Positions 10,319 to 20,491 of a stretch of DNA of 64,000 nucleotides are shown piece after piece. Below the pieces are notes generated by a model. It made no database searches and was not told where the DNA came from. It saw only the letters and a list, made by a program, of their open reading frames with translations. The translations under genes and the position numbers were made by a program. Each line of letters begins with the position of its first letter. The first letter of the stretch is position 1. The stretch spans positions 496,001 to 560,000 of the forward strand of contig CANLLF010000001.1 in NCBI GenBank assembly GCA_947491935.1, read 5' to 3'. The DNA is from an uncultured Roseicyclus sp. Its GTDB lineage: Bacteria > Pseudomonadota > Alphaproteobacteria > Rhodobacterales > Rhodobacteraceae.

Positions 10319-10723
10319 ATGCCCACCCGCAAGGTCATCATCCCCGAGGGGATGGAGAACATCTACGACACCTACCACTACGCCCCCGGCATTCTGGTGG
10401 GCGACACGCTTTATTGCTCCGGCCAGGTGGGCCGGGACGAAAATCTCAACGTGGTCGAAGGGCCGGAGGCGCAGTTCACCCAGGCCTTCGAGAATGCGGG
10501 CAAGGTTCTGGCCGCTGCGGGGGCCGGCTTTGATGATGTGGTCGAGCTCGAAAGCTGGTTCGCGGGCTCCATGGACGAGCTGAAGACCTTCATGGCCGTC
10601 AAGGACCGGTACTTCACCAACCGATACCCGACTTGGACCGGCTTTTCGGTCAAGGGCTTCTCGATGCCGGGCATACTGGTCGAGATCAAATGCAAGGCCA
10701 TCCTCGGCCTGTCAGACGCATGA
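10319..10723 (+). CDS. Rid (YjgF/YER057c/UK114) family protein
   Basis: GDTLYCSGQVGRD...VVEGPEAQFTQAFENAGKVLAAAGAGFDDVVEL; start ATG at 10319. Confidence 0.85.
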   Translation: MPTRKVIIPEGMENIYDTYHYAPGILVGDTLYCSGQVGRDENLNVVEGPEAQFTQAFENAGKVLAAAGAGFDDVVELESWFAGSMDELKTFMAVKDRYFTNRYPTWTGFSVKGFSMPGILVEIKCKAILGLSDA

Positions 10724-11502
10724 CTCGCGACCTCAGAATACTTCTCGCATCAGACGGGGTGACGCTTGGCACATGGTCGCAAATCGCGGCACCCGAAATG
10801 GTGGACCTGATCGGACTGAACGGGTTTGGCTTCACCATCATCGACTGCGAACACGGCGTCTTTGGGATGGAGACTGCCGAGAACCTCGCCCGTGCCGCTG
10901 ACGCCAATGACATCGCTTGCGCCGTACGGGTGCCGCGCAATGATCCCGTGCTCATCATGAAGGCGCTGGATGCGGGCATCCGCCATGTCGTCGTCCCGAA
11001 CCTCTCCACGGGGGCTGAGGCTGCACAGGCGGTCGCGGCAACACGCTTCGGCCCACACGGTCTGCGCGGTGCCTGCCCCTGCTGCCGGTCCGGCGGGCAT
11101 TTCATCCGCAACTGGCCCGACTACGTCACCGAGGAAGAGGCGCGCGTGGGCATCATCGGCCTTGTCGAGACGGCGGAAGGGCATCGCAACATCGCGGAGA
11201 TCTGCGCGACAGACGGCCTGCGCGCATTGATGTTAGGAGCCTTCGATCTGTCGGTCTCCATGGGTTTGAAAGGCGATTGGCGACATCCGCAGGTTCAATC
11301 CGCGCTTGAAGACATGGTCGATTGCGCCAACGCGGCGGGCATTCCTGTGATGATGCCCGTATTTTCTCCAGACCCAGTGGAATGTCGTGCCCTAATGGCG
11401 GGATGGCAGGCGAAAGGTGTCCGGACCTTCGTCATAGGGTCCGACAAGATTTTGATTGCGAATGCTTTTTCGCAATGGACGAACCTCATCGTAACGCCGT
11501 GA
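10720..11502 (+). CDS. HpcH/HpaI aldolase/citrate lyase family protein
   Basis: TIIDCEHGVF motif, IIGLVETAEGHRNI, LGAFDLSVSMGL; ATGA overlap with Rid gene. Confidence 0.88.
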   Translation: MTRDLRILLASDGVTLGTWSQIAAPEMVDLIGLNGFGFTIIDCEHGVFGMETAENLARAADANDIACAVRVPRNDPVLIMKALDAGIRHVVVPNLSTGAEAAQAVAATRFGPHGLRGACPCCRSGGHFIRNWPDYVTEEEARVGIIGLVETAEGHRNIAEICATDGLRALMLGAFDLSVSMGLKGDWRHPQVQSALEDMVDCANAAGIPVMMPVFSPDPVECRALMAGWQAKGVRTFVIGSDKILIANAFSQWTNLIVTP

Positions 11503-11832
11503 CGGAACGTTCTTGGCTCTTGGTATACATCTCAGCCCCAAACACCATGCAAAGTGGGTACCATAGCCTCCAAACCGGCCTTTCCGAACCATCTGTGCTA
11601 TTGATCACCTGCCGGTCGGGGAGCGCAGTTTACCCAGACGAAACGATCAGCATTTCTAGGTCAATGCCGGGATGACGATAATCTTTCCGGCGGAGTGGCC
11701 GGTTGGTTTGACTCGCTGGTGCGGACGTCTGATAGCGAAACGTCCAGTAGCATAACCGGCTTGAGAAAAGGCGTTGCTGCAGCGAAGGCCGGCTTCCCGC
11801 CCCTACCTGACCCCCGCCGCCATCATTGTTCC

Positions 11833-13930
11833 CTACCGCCCCAGCCCCCTCTGCCTCCCGAGCGTCCAGTCAATGCCGCCTCCGGGCATCCCGACACCAG
11901 AGACCTGTCGCCCGATGCGCCGCTCCAGCACATCGTTCCATGGCACGAGGCTGAAGCCCAAGCCATCATCGATCATGGCGAAGCGCCCGCTGGCCAGTTG
12001 CCTGCTGCCAGTTAGTTGACCATCGAACTGACGGCCGGGCTCTACGGGTTGCCAGCGAAGACCCTGCCTCTTCGCCATCGCGCGCCCGACGCGTTCCACT
12101 TCATACCTCTCCAGACGCCGGATCAGATCCTTCGGCGTGCGGATACGACCATTGCCAAGATCGATGGCATCACCACGCTCCACCAGCACCCGCTTACGGC
12201 GGTCCGTCGCCTGGCCTGCCTCCGCGCCGAAGCCCGCCCTCCGTAGCGAGCCTTGCTGCTGCGCCGCCAGTTCCAGGTCGCACCAGGTTGCCCATCATGG
12301 GTCACCTGCCGCTCCAGACTGATGGGTAAAAGGACGGTCATGCGCGGGCCGGAACCGTGGCGATTGCGGTCGTAGGCCAGCCCCTGTTTGGGCAGGTCTT
12401 GCGGCACCGACCAGTGGTCCTCGTCCCATCGCTCGACGATTCCCGCGCAGCGCAGAGCTTCGAGCCGCCTTCCATGGGATGCCACATAGCGCTCCGGATG
12501 AGAGCTGATCTCCTGCTTCCGTGCGATCTCGATATGCCGCGACGGGCTGTAGGTTCCGTCGCTTGCCCTCGTCGCCAGGATGTTGTGGTCTGCCACGCGG
12601 GGCTCCGTTGGCGGCGGTGTTGCCGACACGCTCATGCCGCGCCCGATGCCGTCGCAATGGTCGGCATGCAGCTCGATCTGGTGCACCTGACCTTCGGTTC
12701 CGTCGATCACCATCTGCAGCCGATTGCCAGACTCATCGATGGCGAGTTCCTTGGCGAGCACGCGACCAACGGCCCTTTGCCGCAGATTTTCCCTATGTAG
12801 GGAGAGCGGCAGCTCCCCGCGCTGCACCGCAAGGTCGTTCGCCTCCAGCGCGCGATACATCGATTTGAGGATATCGCTCCGTTCGCCCATCGCCCGTCGC
12901 CCGTCGCCCGCAAAGCGGGTTCCGCGTTCTCGCGCAGGTGCCAGACGCCCGGAGCGATCTTCAGCGCCAATCCGAGTTTTTCGAGATATTGCGCCCTGCT
13001 GATCAGCAATGCACGGTTGCGCTTCATCGCCTCCAGCATGTCCTTGTCCGGTCCGAGATCGGCGAACGCGCTGTTGGTCCGCTGCTCGGCCATCAGCATT
13101 CTTTCGAGCCGGGTGAAGCGCTCCGCGTGCATCTCGCGGCGCAACTGATCGGTGACTTGAAGGTCGGTTTGGCGGCCCATTTCCAGCGTCAGGATTTCGC
13201 TCGCCCGCTCGCGTACACCATGCGCGATGTAATCTCCGGCGATGTTCAGGATCTTGCCATCATCGGTGATGCCTCGGACAAGGATGTGGGTGTGCGGATG
13301 CCCGGTATTGTAGTGATCGAAGGCGATCCAATCGAGTTTCGTCTGCAGGTCGGCCTCCATCTGCGCCATCAGATCGCGGGTCGTCTGACGCATATCGGCA
13401 AGCTGGACACCTTCCTCCGCCGAGACGATGAACCGGAACTGGTGGCGGTCCTCGCGGCCCCGGTCAAGGAACGCACCGCCTTCAGCGACGTCATCGTCTC
13501 TCGCGTAAACCTGACCCTTCTCGCCGTCCAGCGTGACGCCGTCCTGCTGCAGATACCGAAGATGCGCATCGACGGCCTTGGCGCTGACAGACTACCGCAC
13601 CCGAGCTGCGCCCCGCTGCGGGTTCAGCTTCACGATCCGCGCCTTCACGGTCACCCGACGGGCGCAGGTTCGGGTTCCATCGGCGCACCGGCTCCATTGG
13701 TTCCGGCCCTTCAACCCCGCCGCGACCTTCGCGCCGCGCCCGCGCGCTTTGTGCCGTCCGGTCGCTTTCCCTTTGCCGGCCGACTTGTGCGGATCACCGC
13801 CCGCCCGGCGGATCGCCCGATGCACATCGGCCAGGAAACCCCGCGCCGGGCGTGCCACGCGCTCGGCCCTCTGGGTGCGATCCCGGACCTTGCCCAGGCG
13901 AATGCGGATGTCGGTGTCATTGCGGGTCAT
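11833..13930 (-). pseudogene. Degenerate plasmid/ICE relaxase (VirD2/TraI-like, DUF3363 type)
   Basis: Successive minus-strand fragments in different frames: basic N-terminus (13592-13930), HPHTHILVRG three-His relaxase motif (12707-13393), C-terminal blocks (12123-12890) and QLTGSRQLASGRFAMIDDGLGFSLVPW (11833-12189). Confidence 0.75.
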
Positions 13931-14466
13931 GAGACAACCATTGGGGGCTGTTCTGAGCCGATCAAGCTGAGTTTTACGGTCGCCGCGACCTGCTGTGCAA
14001 CGAGAAGCAGTGGCGTGGAGTTACGCAAACGCACGGCGCGTTGGCGCGGTTCAAGCCACTGAAATCAAAACAAAACGCCAACGTGTTGGCATCATGGAAT
14101 CGAGTTTCGTGCCAAGTCGGCACTCAAAAAAATCAATGTGCAGACAACAGCTTAGGGCCGCAGGCCCGGCCAGCGAGGAACTCGCTTTATCTTGCCATCC
14201 CCTTTCTGCCCCCCCGACGACTCTCGCATCCCGCCCATCGAGGCAAATCCATTATGACGCCAATGCGTCAACCCAGCCAGCCGGACCGGTATGATTCGGG
14301 AGACACTTCCATCCCTTCGCGTTGCGACTGTGGGCGGTCGAATCTGCTGCGCGACGTCGGGACACCGGAAACGACTCCGTCCGATTTGCACACAGCGGCA
14401 CGTCGCCTTGCGAAGGTCGGTTTGATGCTCTGCACAAGTCAAACGCGCTGCCCCAAGCTATCTCGC

Positions 14467-14766
14467 ATGAACCCGTCGTCTCGCCATTCGAAGAAGCAGA
14501 CCCGTCCGTCCGGGACACTCGATGCCGAGCGGATCGAGGCGGCGTTGCTGAAGGTGGCCGCGCTGGTCGCAGATGACCCGGCCTTCTCGCCGGTCTTCGA
14601 GCGCTTGGAAGCGGAACTGGCCGCGGCCATGAAGAAGGAGAAACGGCTGTCGGAGGCGCAGCGACGGGCGCGGGCGCTGCTGGCTCAGAATGCGAGACGG
14701 GCGACGAGTTCTGCGACGTGTTCCAGCGACGCGCCCTTGCCGTACCGTTCCCGGTCGAGCCGATGA
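14467..14766 (+). CDS. Hypothetical charged protein
   Basis: Coiled-coil-like composition (AALVADDPAFSPVFERLEAELAAAMKKEKRLSEAQRRARALL); open frame only. Confidence 0.3.
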   Translation: MNPSSRHSKKQTRPSGTLDAERIEAALLKVAALVADDPAFSPVFERLEAELAAAMKKEKRLSEAQRRARALLAQNARRATSSATCSSDAPLPYRSRSSR

Positions 14767-15952
14767 CCGAAGAGGTCGCGGCGGATGCGGTCGTCGATCC
14801 CGGCGGCAAGCATGCGGTCTTCAAAGGCATGTCGCAGGGAGTACATTGAGTGGCGCGGCGTCTCGAGCAGGCCGTTTGCGCGGAGGAACTTGTTGACGAC
14901 CGCGCTCAGGGTCGCGCGGTTCCGGTAGCGGGGGAAGCCTTCGGGGAACTGCTTGAACGCCTCGAGCGAGACGCCGGTCAGCGGGATCACACGGCGGGCG
15001 AAGTGCGACTTCAACTGTCGTCCGTCAGGTTCGATGGAAATATGCGGCACGTCGCAGTCGAGCCGGATCGTATCCGCCGTCAGCGCCGCGCCCTCAGATG
15101 GGCGATAACCTGTGTTGATCATCCCGAGCAAAATGCCCCGCGCCTGGCCGTTCAACCCGTCCAGCGCGCCCAGCGGGAGCAGCCGCGTCCCGATCCACTC
15201 CTCGCTGAATGGCGGGCGCGTCAGCTTCTCGCCCTCCTTGAAGGACAACTCACCGAGTAGCAACGCAAGCCCCAGCCGCTTCATCGTGTTCACGGTCTTG
15301 AGCACGTCACCCAGATGGATCAAGTCCTTGTTCACCGCGTTCGCCGTGACCTCGCCCGCCTCGATCCGGTCGAGCCAGTGCTGACGGAAGTCCAGCATAT
15401 CGTCGCGGGTGATGTTGGCGATCTCCTTGTCGCCAACGACCGCGACGAAGGTCGTCACCGCCTTCTTGCGCGGCGCTTCCCAGCGGCGCAGCTGGTCCTC
15501 GCTCTTGCCGAAGGTCTTCTCACGGGCCAGCGTCCAGTAGAGCTCCAGCGCCTTGGTGACCGTGATGCGGGGTTCGGGGGCCGTACCGAGAAGGGCCGCG
15601 GCCTCGACGGGATCGGGCTGGTTCGCGAGGCCGGACCGGCCTCAACGCGTGCGACAACGTCCTCGACCGGCAGTTTGGCCACATTGCCTGCATCCAGATA
15701 CCGGAAGCCCCGCGCCTGGGCGAGGTCGCGGGCGGCTTCGTAACGGGACTCCGCATCCTCGCTGTTTCCGGCCAGACGGGCCTCCCAAACCTCAATCATC
15801 TGGCTCCACGCGCGACCTGCCTTGCTCCTCGCAAGCATTTCAGAGTCGGTGTGCGGGCTGATCCAGACCGTTTCGCGCGGCTCAACCTCGCGATACCGGC
15901 GCGGGACGCGGCAGTGGAGATGGTAGAGACGGCCTCGTTTCGCGATGCTCAT
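14685..15952 (-). pseudogene. Tyrosine recombinase/phage-type integrase disrupted by one frameshift (around 15620-15640)
   Basis: N-terminus (15455-15952: MSIAKRGRLYHLHCRVPRRYREVEPRETVWISP) and catalytic half (14685-15458: GMINTGYRPSEGAAL, HSMYSLRHAFEDRM, ERYGKG) in two frames; continuous protein is recovered by shifting frame near 15630. Confidence 0.8.
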
Positions 15953-16094
15953 GGCGGAGAAATCCCCACTTTGTGCAGCAAATTGTGGTGCAAAATGTGC
16001 AGCAAATAAAGCGAACCGAAAGTCGCCGTCAGTGCGAGAACGTCGAATTACGACCTACTATCATACTGTTACGAGGAGGCGATCTTGAGTAAAA

Positions 16095-16184
16095 TGGCGG
16101 AGGAGGTGGGATTCGAACCCACGGTACGCTTTCACGCACGCCGGTTTTCAAGACCGGTGCATTCGACCACTCTGCCACTCCTCC
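16095..16184 (-). tRNA. tRNA-Ser (anticodon TGA)
   Basis: Reverse complement GGAGGAGTGGCAGAGTGGTCGAATGCACCGGTCTTGAAAACCGG...GTTCGAATCCCACCTCCTCCGCCA: 7-bp acceptor, long variable arm, encoded CCA. Confidence 0.95.
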
Positions 16185-16403
16185 GGGCTGGTCGGCCCGA
16201 CCGCGATACTGGCTGAAGTGTGATTCTGAAACCCATCGTCAACGGCTTCTTTCAACTGCCGTCTTTTCAGAAGCGAATCAGTGTTGTATCGTCGCGTCAA
16301 TACAGGTGCGCCCCGCAATCCGGGCGCGGTCCGGCAACGACCGGGAAACATCAAAACACCTGCGCATCCAAAGCGCGGGGAGAGAGCGCAGAGAAGAGCA
16401 GTG

Positions 16404-17297
16404 ATGACCCCAATTCAGCTGATGCCCCGAATCCGTCTCGGTCTTGTTTTTGTACCGATTTTCGCCATCGCCGCCTGTATGGAGGAGGGCGAATTCAACT
16501 TCGGATCGCGCAATGCCGATGCCGATGGCCCCGCCCCGATCGGCGCCACCCGTCTGGTTGAACGCGACGTCGAGGCGCCCGAAGTCTTCGAGGTCACGAC
16601 GGAGGGCCTCTGGGATGGTCGCCCGTCGCTCGGCGGTGTTTGGGTGGCTCACCCGGATGTCGGTGATCCGGAACGTGTGATCATCCGCAACGACGAAAAC
16701 GGCCGTTTCGTGATCGGCGCGCTGTTCCGGCGCGAGCGGGACAATCCCGGGCCCGACCTGCAGATCTCGTCCGATGCCGCCGCGGCGCTCGGCGCACTGG
16801 CGGGCGATCCGACCATGCTCAACGTCACAGCCCTTCGCCGCGAAGAAGTCGCCGAAACGGCCGAGGCCGCACCCGATGCAATGGCACCGGGCGAAGACAT
16901 CGCCGCCTCTGCCGCGGCGGGCGAGATCACCGCCACCCCGCTGGATGACACCGGCGACCGTATCGCGACCACAGCCGCAGCCGCCATCGCGGCCGCCGAC
17001 GTCGCGCCACAACCACAGGCTCAGCCGCAACCCGAAGTCGCCCGCACGCCCGCGGCCACGGATCTTGAGCGATCCTACATCCAGATTGGCATCTTCTCTG
17101 TGCAAGAAAACGCCACCAATACCGGGCAGGCCTTGCGCAACGTGGGACTTGAGCCGACAATCTATGATCAGTCGAGCAACGGACGCCAGTTCTGGCGCGT
17201 CGTGGTGGGCCCCGCCGATAGCGCGCAAACCCGCGATGCCATCCTTGAAAACGTCCGGGAGCTTGGCTTTGAAGATGCCTTTTTCGTAAGACGCTAG
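16404..17297 (+). CDS. SPOR domain-containing lipoprotein
   Basis: Lipobox-like IFAIAAC near N-terminus; C-terminal SPOR repeat (SYIQIGIFSVQENATNTGQALRNVGLEP...FWRVVVGPADSAQTRDAILENVRELGFEDAFFVRR). Confidence 0.8.
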   Translation: MTPIQLMPRIRLGLVFVPIFAIAACMEEGEFNFGSRNADADGPAPIGATRLVERDVEAPEVFEVTTEGLWDGRPSLGGVWVAHPDVGDPERVIIRNDENGRFVIGALFRRERDNPGPDLQISSDAAAALGALAGDPTMLNVTALRREEVAETAEAAPDAMAPGEDIAASAAAGEITATPLDDTGDRIATTAAAAIAAADVAPQPQAQPQPEVARTPAATDLERSYIQIGIFSVQENATNTGQALRNVGLEPTIYDQSSNGRQFWRVVVGPADSAQTRDAILENVRELGFEDAFFVRR

Positions 17298-17303
17298 GAC
17301 GCC

Positions 17304-18506
17304 ATGCCCATTGCCATTCTGACCAGAGCCGCCGCGACCTTCATCGCGGCGGTTTTCGTTTTGACACCCATCGCCGCCTTGGCCCAGGGATACGAGACCC
17401 AGGCCGGATCGGCTTATGTCTATGATCACGGGTCCGGCCAGGTTCTTTTGGCCGTGAACGCCGATGAGCCCTTGCCGCCGGCCTCGATGTCGAAGCTGAT
17501 GACGCTACTGATGACGTTCGAGGCCTTGCGCGAAGGCCGGTTGACCCTCGAAACCCGCCTGCCCGTCTCGGCCCATGCGATGAGCTTCGGCGGCTCCACG
17601 ATGTTTCTCAACACGCAAGACCGCCCTACCGTAGAGGAATTGATCCGCGGCGTTGTGATCGTGTCTGGCAATGATGCGTCGGTCGTTCTGGGCGAGGCGC
17701 TGTCGCCGGACGGGACGGAGGCGGGCTTTGCACAGCTCATGACGCAGCGGGCGCGCCAGTTGGGTATGATGAACTCCACCTTCGCCAACGCCTCGGGCTG
17801 GCCTGCGGAGGGGCACGCGATGTCGATGCGGGATCTCGGTATTCTGGCCGCGCGCCTGATCGAGGAATTCCCCGAATACTATACCTATTTCGCCGAGACC
17901 GAATTCGATTACGAAGAGCGGTCCCCCGCCAACCGCTTCAACCGAAACCCGCTTCTGGGGCTCGGGATCGGCGCCGACGGGCTGAAGACCGGCCATACGC
18001 AGGAGGCGGGCTTTGGCCTTGTCGGCTCCGCGGTGCAAGGCGACCGGCGCGTGACTTTCGTCATCTCGGGTCTGCCATCGGCGGAGGTGCGGGCGGCAGA
18101 GGCCGAGCGGATCGTCAATTGGGCGTTCAGGCAATTCGTCATGCGCGAAGTCGTCGAAGAGGGCGTCGAGATCGCCCGCGCGCCGGTCTTTCTTGGGGCT
18201 GAGGAGAGTGTCGGCCTCGCGCCGGGGGAAAGCATCGATATGCTGCTCCCCGCGCTGCTCGATCCGGAGATCGAGGCGACGCTGACCTATTCCTCCCCCC
18301 TCTCCGCGCCGATTGCCGCCGGGGATGTCGTCGGTGAATTGCATGTGGTTCAGGGCGTCACGGGCTTTGAGGCCCGTGTTCCTGTGGTGACGATGGCCGA
18401 TGTCCCAACGGGCGGGCCGATGGTCCGCCTGCGCACTGCATGGGCGGATGTCCTGGGCCGCGTGACGGGCGGACCGACCGTGGCCGAGGACGCACCAGCC
18501 TATTAG
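17304..18506 (+). CDS. D-alanyl-D-alanine carboxypeptidase (DacA/DacF type)
   Basis: SxxK motif PASMSKLM, SGNDA, KTGHT motifs; signal peptide. Confidence 0.92.
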   Translation: MPIAILTRAAATFIAAVFVLTPIAALAQGYETQAGSAYVYDHGSGQVLLAVNADEPLPPASMSKLMTLLMTFEALREGRLTLETRLPVSAHAMSFGGSTMFLNTQDRPTVEELIRGVVIVSGNDASVVLGEALSPDGTEAGFAQLMTQRARQLGMMNSTFANASGWPAEGHAMSMRDLGILAARLIEEFPEYYTYFAETEFDYEERSPANRFNRNPLLGLGIGADGLKTGHTQEAGFGLVGSAVQGDRRVTFVISGLPSAEVRAAEAERIVNWAFRQFVMREVVEEGVEIARAPVFLGAEESVGLAPGESIDMLLPALLDPEIEATLTYSSPLSAPIAAGDVVGELHVVQGVTGFEARVPVVTMADVPTGGPMVRLRTAWADVLGRVTGGPTVAEDAPAY

Positions 18507-18633
18507 GCGGCGCCCGCTGGCTGGCCTCGGGCAGCCGCCAAGGCCGTATCAGAACCGTCCTGCGCTTGCCCTTCCGCGTGACCTCATGCAAACCGGCCCT
18601 CTACTGACCCATCGGACGACCTAACCCAGCACC

Positions 18634-19263
18634 ATGCCCCCTGCCCGCGGATTGTTCATCAGCCTTGAAGGCATCGACGGCTCCGGCAAGTCGACGCAAG
18701 CGCGGCGCCTGGCCGAAGCCCTGCGCGCCTTGGGGCGGGATACCGTTCTGACGCGGGAGCCCGGCGGTGCCTCCGGCGCCGAAGAGATCCGCCGCCTGCT
18801 CGTGGAGGGCGACCCCGACCGATGGAGCCCCGAGACCGAGATCCTTCTCTTCACCGCCGCCCGCCGTGATCATCTGGAGCGTACGATCCGCCCGGCGCTG
18901 GAGGCGGGGCGCGATGTGATAACCGACCGCTTCGCCGATTCCACCCGCGTCTATCAGGGCGCGACCCGGGGCGATCTGCGCGCGCTGGTCGACCAGATCC
19001 ACAGCGCCGCCATAGGCATGGAGCCGGACCTGACGCTGATCCTCGACATGGACCCCGAAACGGCGCTGGCCCGTGGCCTCGCGCGCGACAGCGGCGAGGA
19101 TCGGTTCGAGGATTTCGGCCTGCCGTTCCAGCAAAAGCTGCGCGCGGGGTTTCAGGCCCTTGCCCGCGAATATGCCGACCGGTGCCACCTGATCGATGCC
19201 AATGCGGGCCCCGACCAGGTCGCCTCGAATATCGCCGATATCGTACGCCGCAATCTGCCCTGA
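18634..19263 (+). CDS. tmk: Thymidylate kinase
   Basis: FISLEGIDGSGKSTQ P-loop, TREPGG, DRFADSTRVYQG. Confidence 0.95.
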   Translation: MPPARGLFISLEGIDGSGKSTQARRLAEALRALGRDTVLTREPGGASGAEEIRRLLVEGDPDRWSPETEILLFTAARRDHLERTIRPALEAGRDVITDRFADSTRVYQGATRGDLRALVDQIHSAAIGMEPDLTLILDMDPETALARGLARDSGEDRFEDFGLPFQQKLRAGFQALAREYADRCHLIDANAGPDQVASNIADIVRRNLP

Positions 19264-19362
19264 TCCCGGCGCCCATTGTCAGATCCACTGGTCGCGTTTC
19301 ATCTAATTGATATACCATTGATCTACCTGCACCCGGCTCGGCACCGTGCTACACCGCCTCCC

Positions 19363-20484
19363 ATGGTCGACGACACCTTGCCCGAATCCGATCGCCTCGA
19401 CGGCGCCCCGCATCCGCGCGATGCGGCGCGGCTCTTTGGCCACGGCGCGCAGGAGGCGGCGTTTCTGGCCGCTGCCACGTCGGGCCGCCTGCCCCATGGC
19501 TGGCTTCTGACCGGGCCGAAGGGCGTCGGCAAAGCCACATTCGCCTGGCGCGCCGCGCGGTATCTGCTGGCCACCCCACCGGCCCAGGAGGACAGCCTGT
19601 TCGGCGCGCCGCCGCCGCCCACATCGTTGGATGTCGATCGCGATCACCCGGTCGCGCATCGCATCGCGGCACTGTCCGAGCCGGGCCTGTTTCTGCTGAG
19701 ACGGCCTTGGCAGGAAAAGGAAAAACGCCTTGCCACACAACTGACGGTGGATGAGGTCCGCGGCCTGAAAGGCTTCTTTCACATGTCCGCCGGGAGCCAT
19801 GCGCGCGTTGTCATCGTTGACAGCGCCGATGAGATGAACGCATCCGCCGCCAATGCGCTTTTGAAGGAACTGGAGGAGCCGCCGGAAGGCGCCGTCCTGT
19901 TCCTGATCTCTCACCGCCCCTCGGGCCTTCTGCCCACGATCCGCTCGCGGTGCCGCACCCTGCGCTTCAACGCGCTCGGGGATGCAGATCTCGCCAGTGC
20001 CCTTGCCCAAGCCGGCGCGGAGCCCCCCGAAGGCGCGGCGCTGGCCACCCTCGCCCAAGGCTCCGTCGGGGCCGCCATCACCTTGGCTGAACAGGGTGGG
20101 CCACAGCTGTATTCCCAGCTAATACAACTGCTTGGCACGCTGCCCGCAATGGACCGGCAATTGGCCCTGAAGCTGGCCGATGCCACGGTCGGCAAGGGCA
20201 ACGAAGCGCGCTTTGACCTGACGCTGAACCTACTGGATACCGCGCTGTCCCGCGCGGCCCGGTTCGGCGCGACGGGCCAGACACCGCCCGAGATCGTACC
20301 GGAGGAGGCCGCGATCCTCGGCCGCCTTGCGCCGTCCCTGGCCCAGGCACGCGAATGGGCCAACCTCGCGCAGTCGCTGACGGCCCGCGCCCGGCGCGGC
20401 AAAGCGGTGAACCTTGACCCTGCCGCGCTGGTGTTTGATATCTTCCTCGACCTGGACCGCATGGCGGCCCGGCTTGCTGCCTGA
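19363..20484 (+). CDS. holB: DNA polymerase III subunit delta'
   Basis: HGWLLTGPKGVGKATFAWRAARYLL, ANALLKELEEPPEGAVLFLISHRPSGLLPTIRSRCR; follows tmk. Confidence 0.93.
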   Translation: MVDDTLPESDRLDGAPHPRDAARLFGHGAQEAAFLAAATSGRLPHGWLLTGPKGVGKATFAWRAARYLLATPPAQEDSLFGAPPPPTSLDVDRDHPVAHRIAALSEPGLFLLRRPWQEKEKRLATQLTVDEVRGLKGFFHMSAGSHARVVIVDSADEMNASAANALLKELEEPPEGAVLFLISHRPSGLLPTIRSRCRTLRFNALGDADLASALAQAGAEPPEGAALATLAQGSVGAAITLAEQGGPQLYSQLIQLLGTLPAMDRQLALKLADATVGKGNEARFDLTLNLLDTALSRAARFGATGQTPPEIVPEEAAILGRLAPSLAQAREWANLAQSLTARARRGKAVNLDPAALVFDIFLDLDRMAARLAA

Positions 20485-20491
20485 GGCGCCG

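Noticed and set aside
11503-11830. Possible copy of a roseobacter intergenic repeat (GTGCGGAC..., also seen near 1719)
   Set aside because: Similarity between the two places is short and could be chance; needs genome-wide comparison
16278-17429. 383-aa minus-strand ORF opposite the SPOR lipoprotein gene
   Set aside because: Gly/Arg-rich antisense frame with no motif; plus strand explained by SPOR protein
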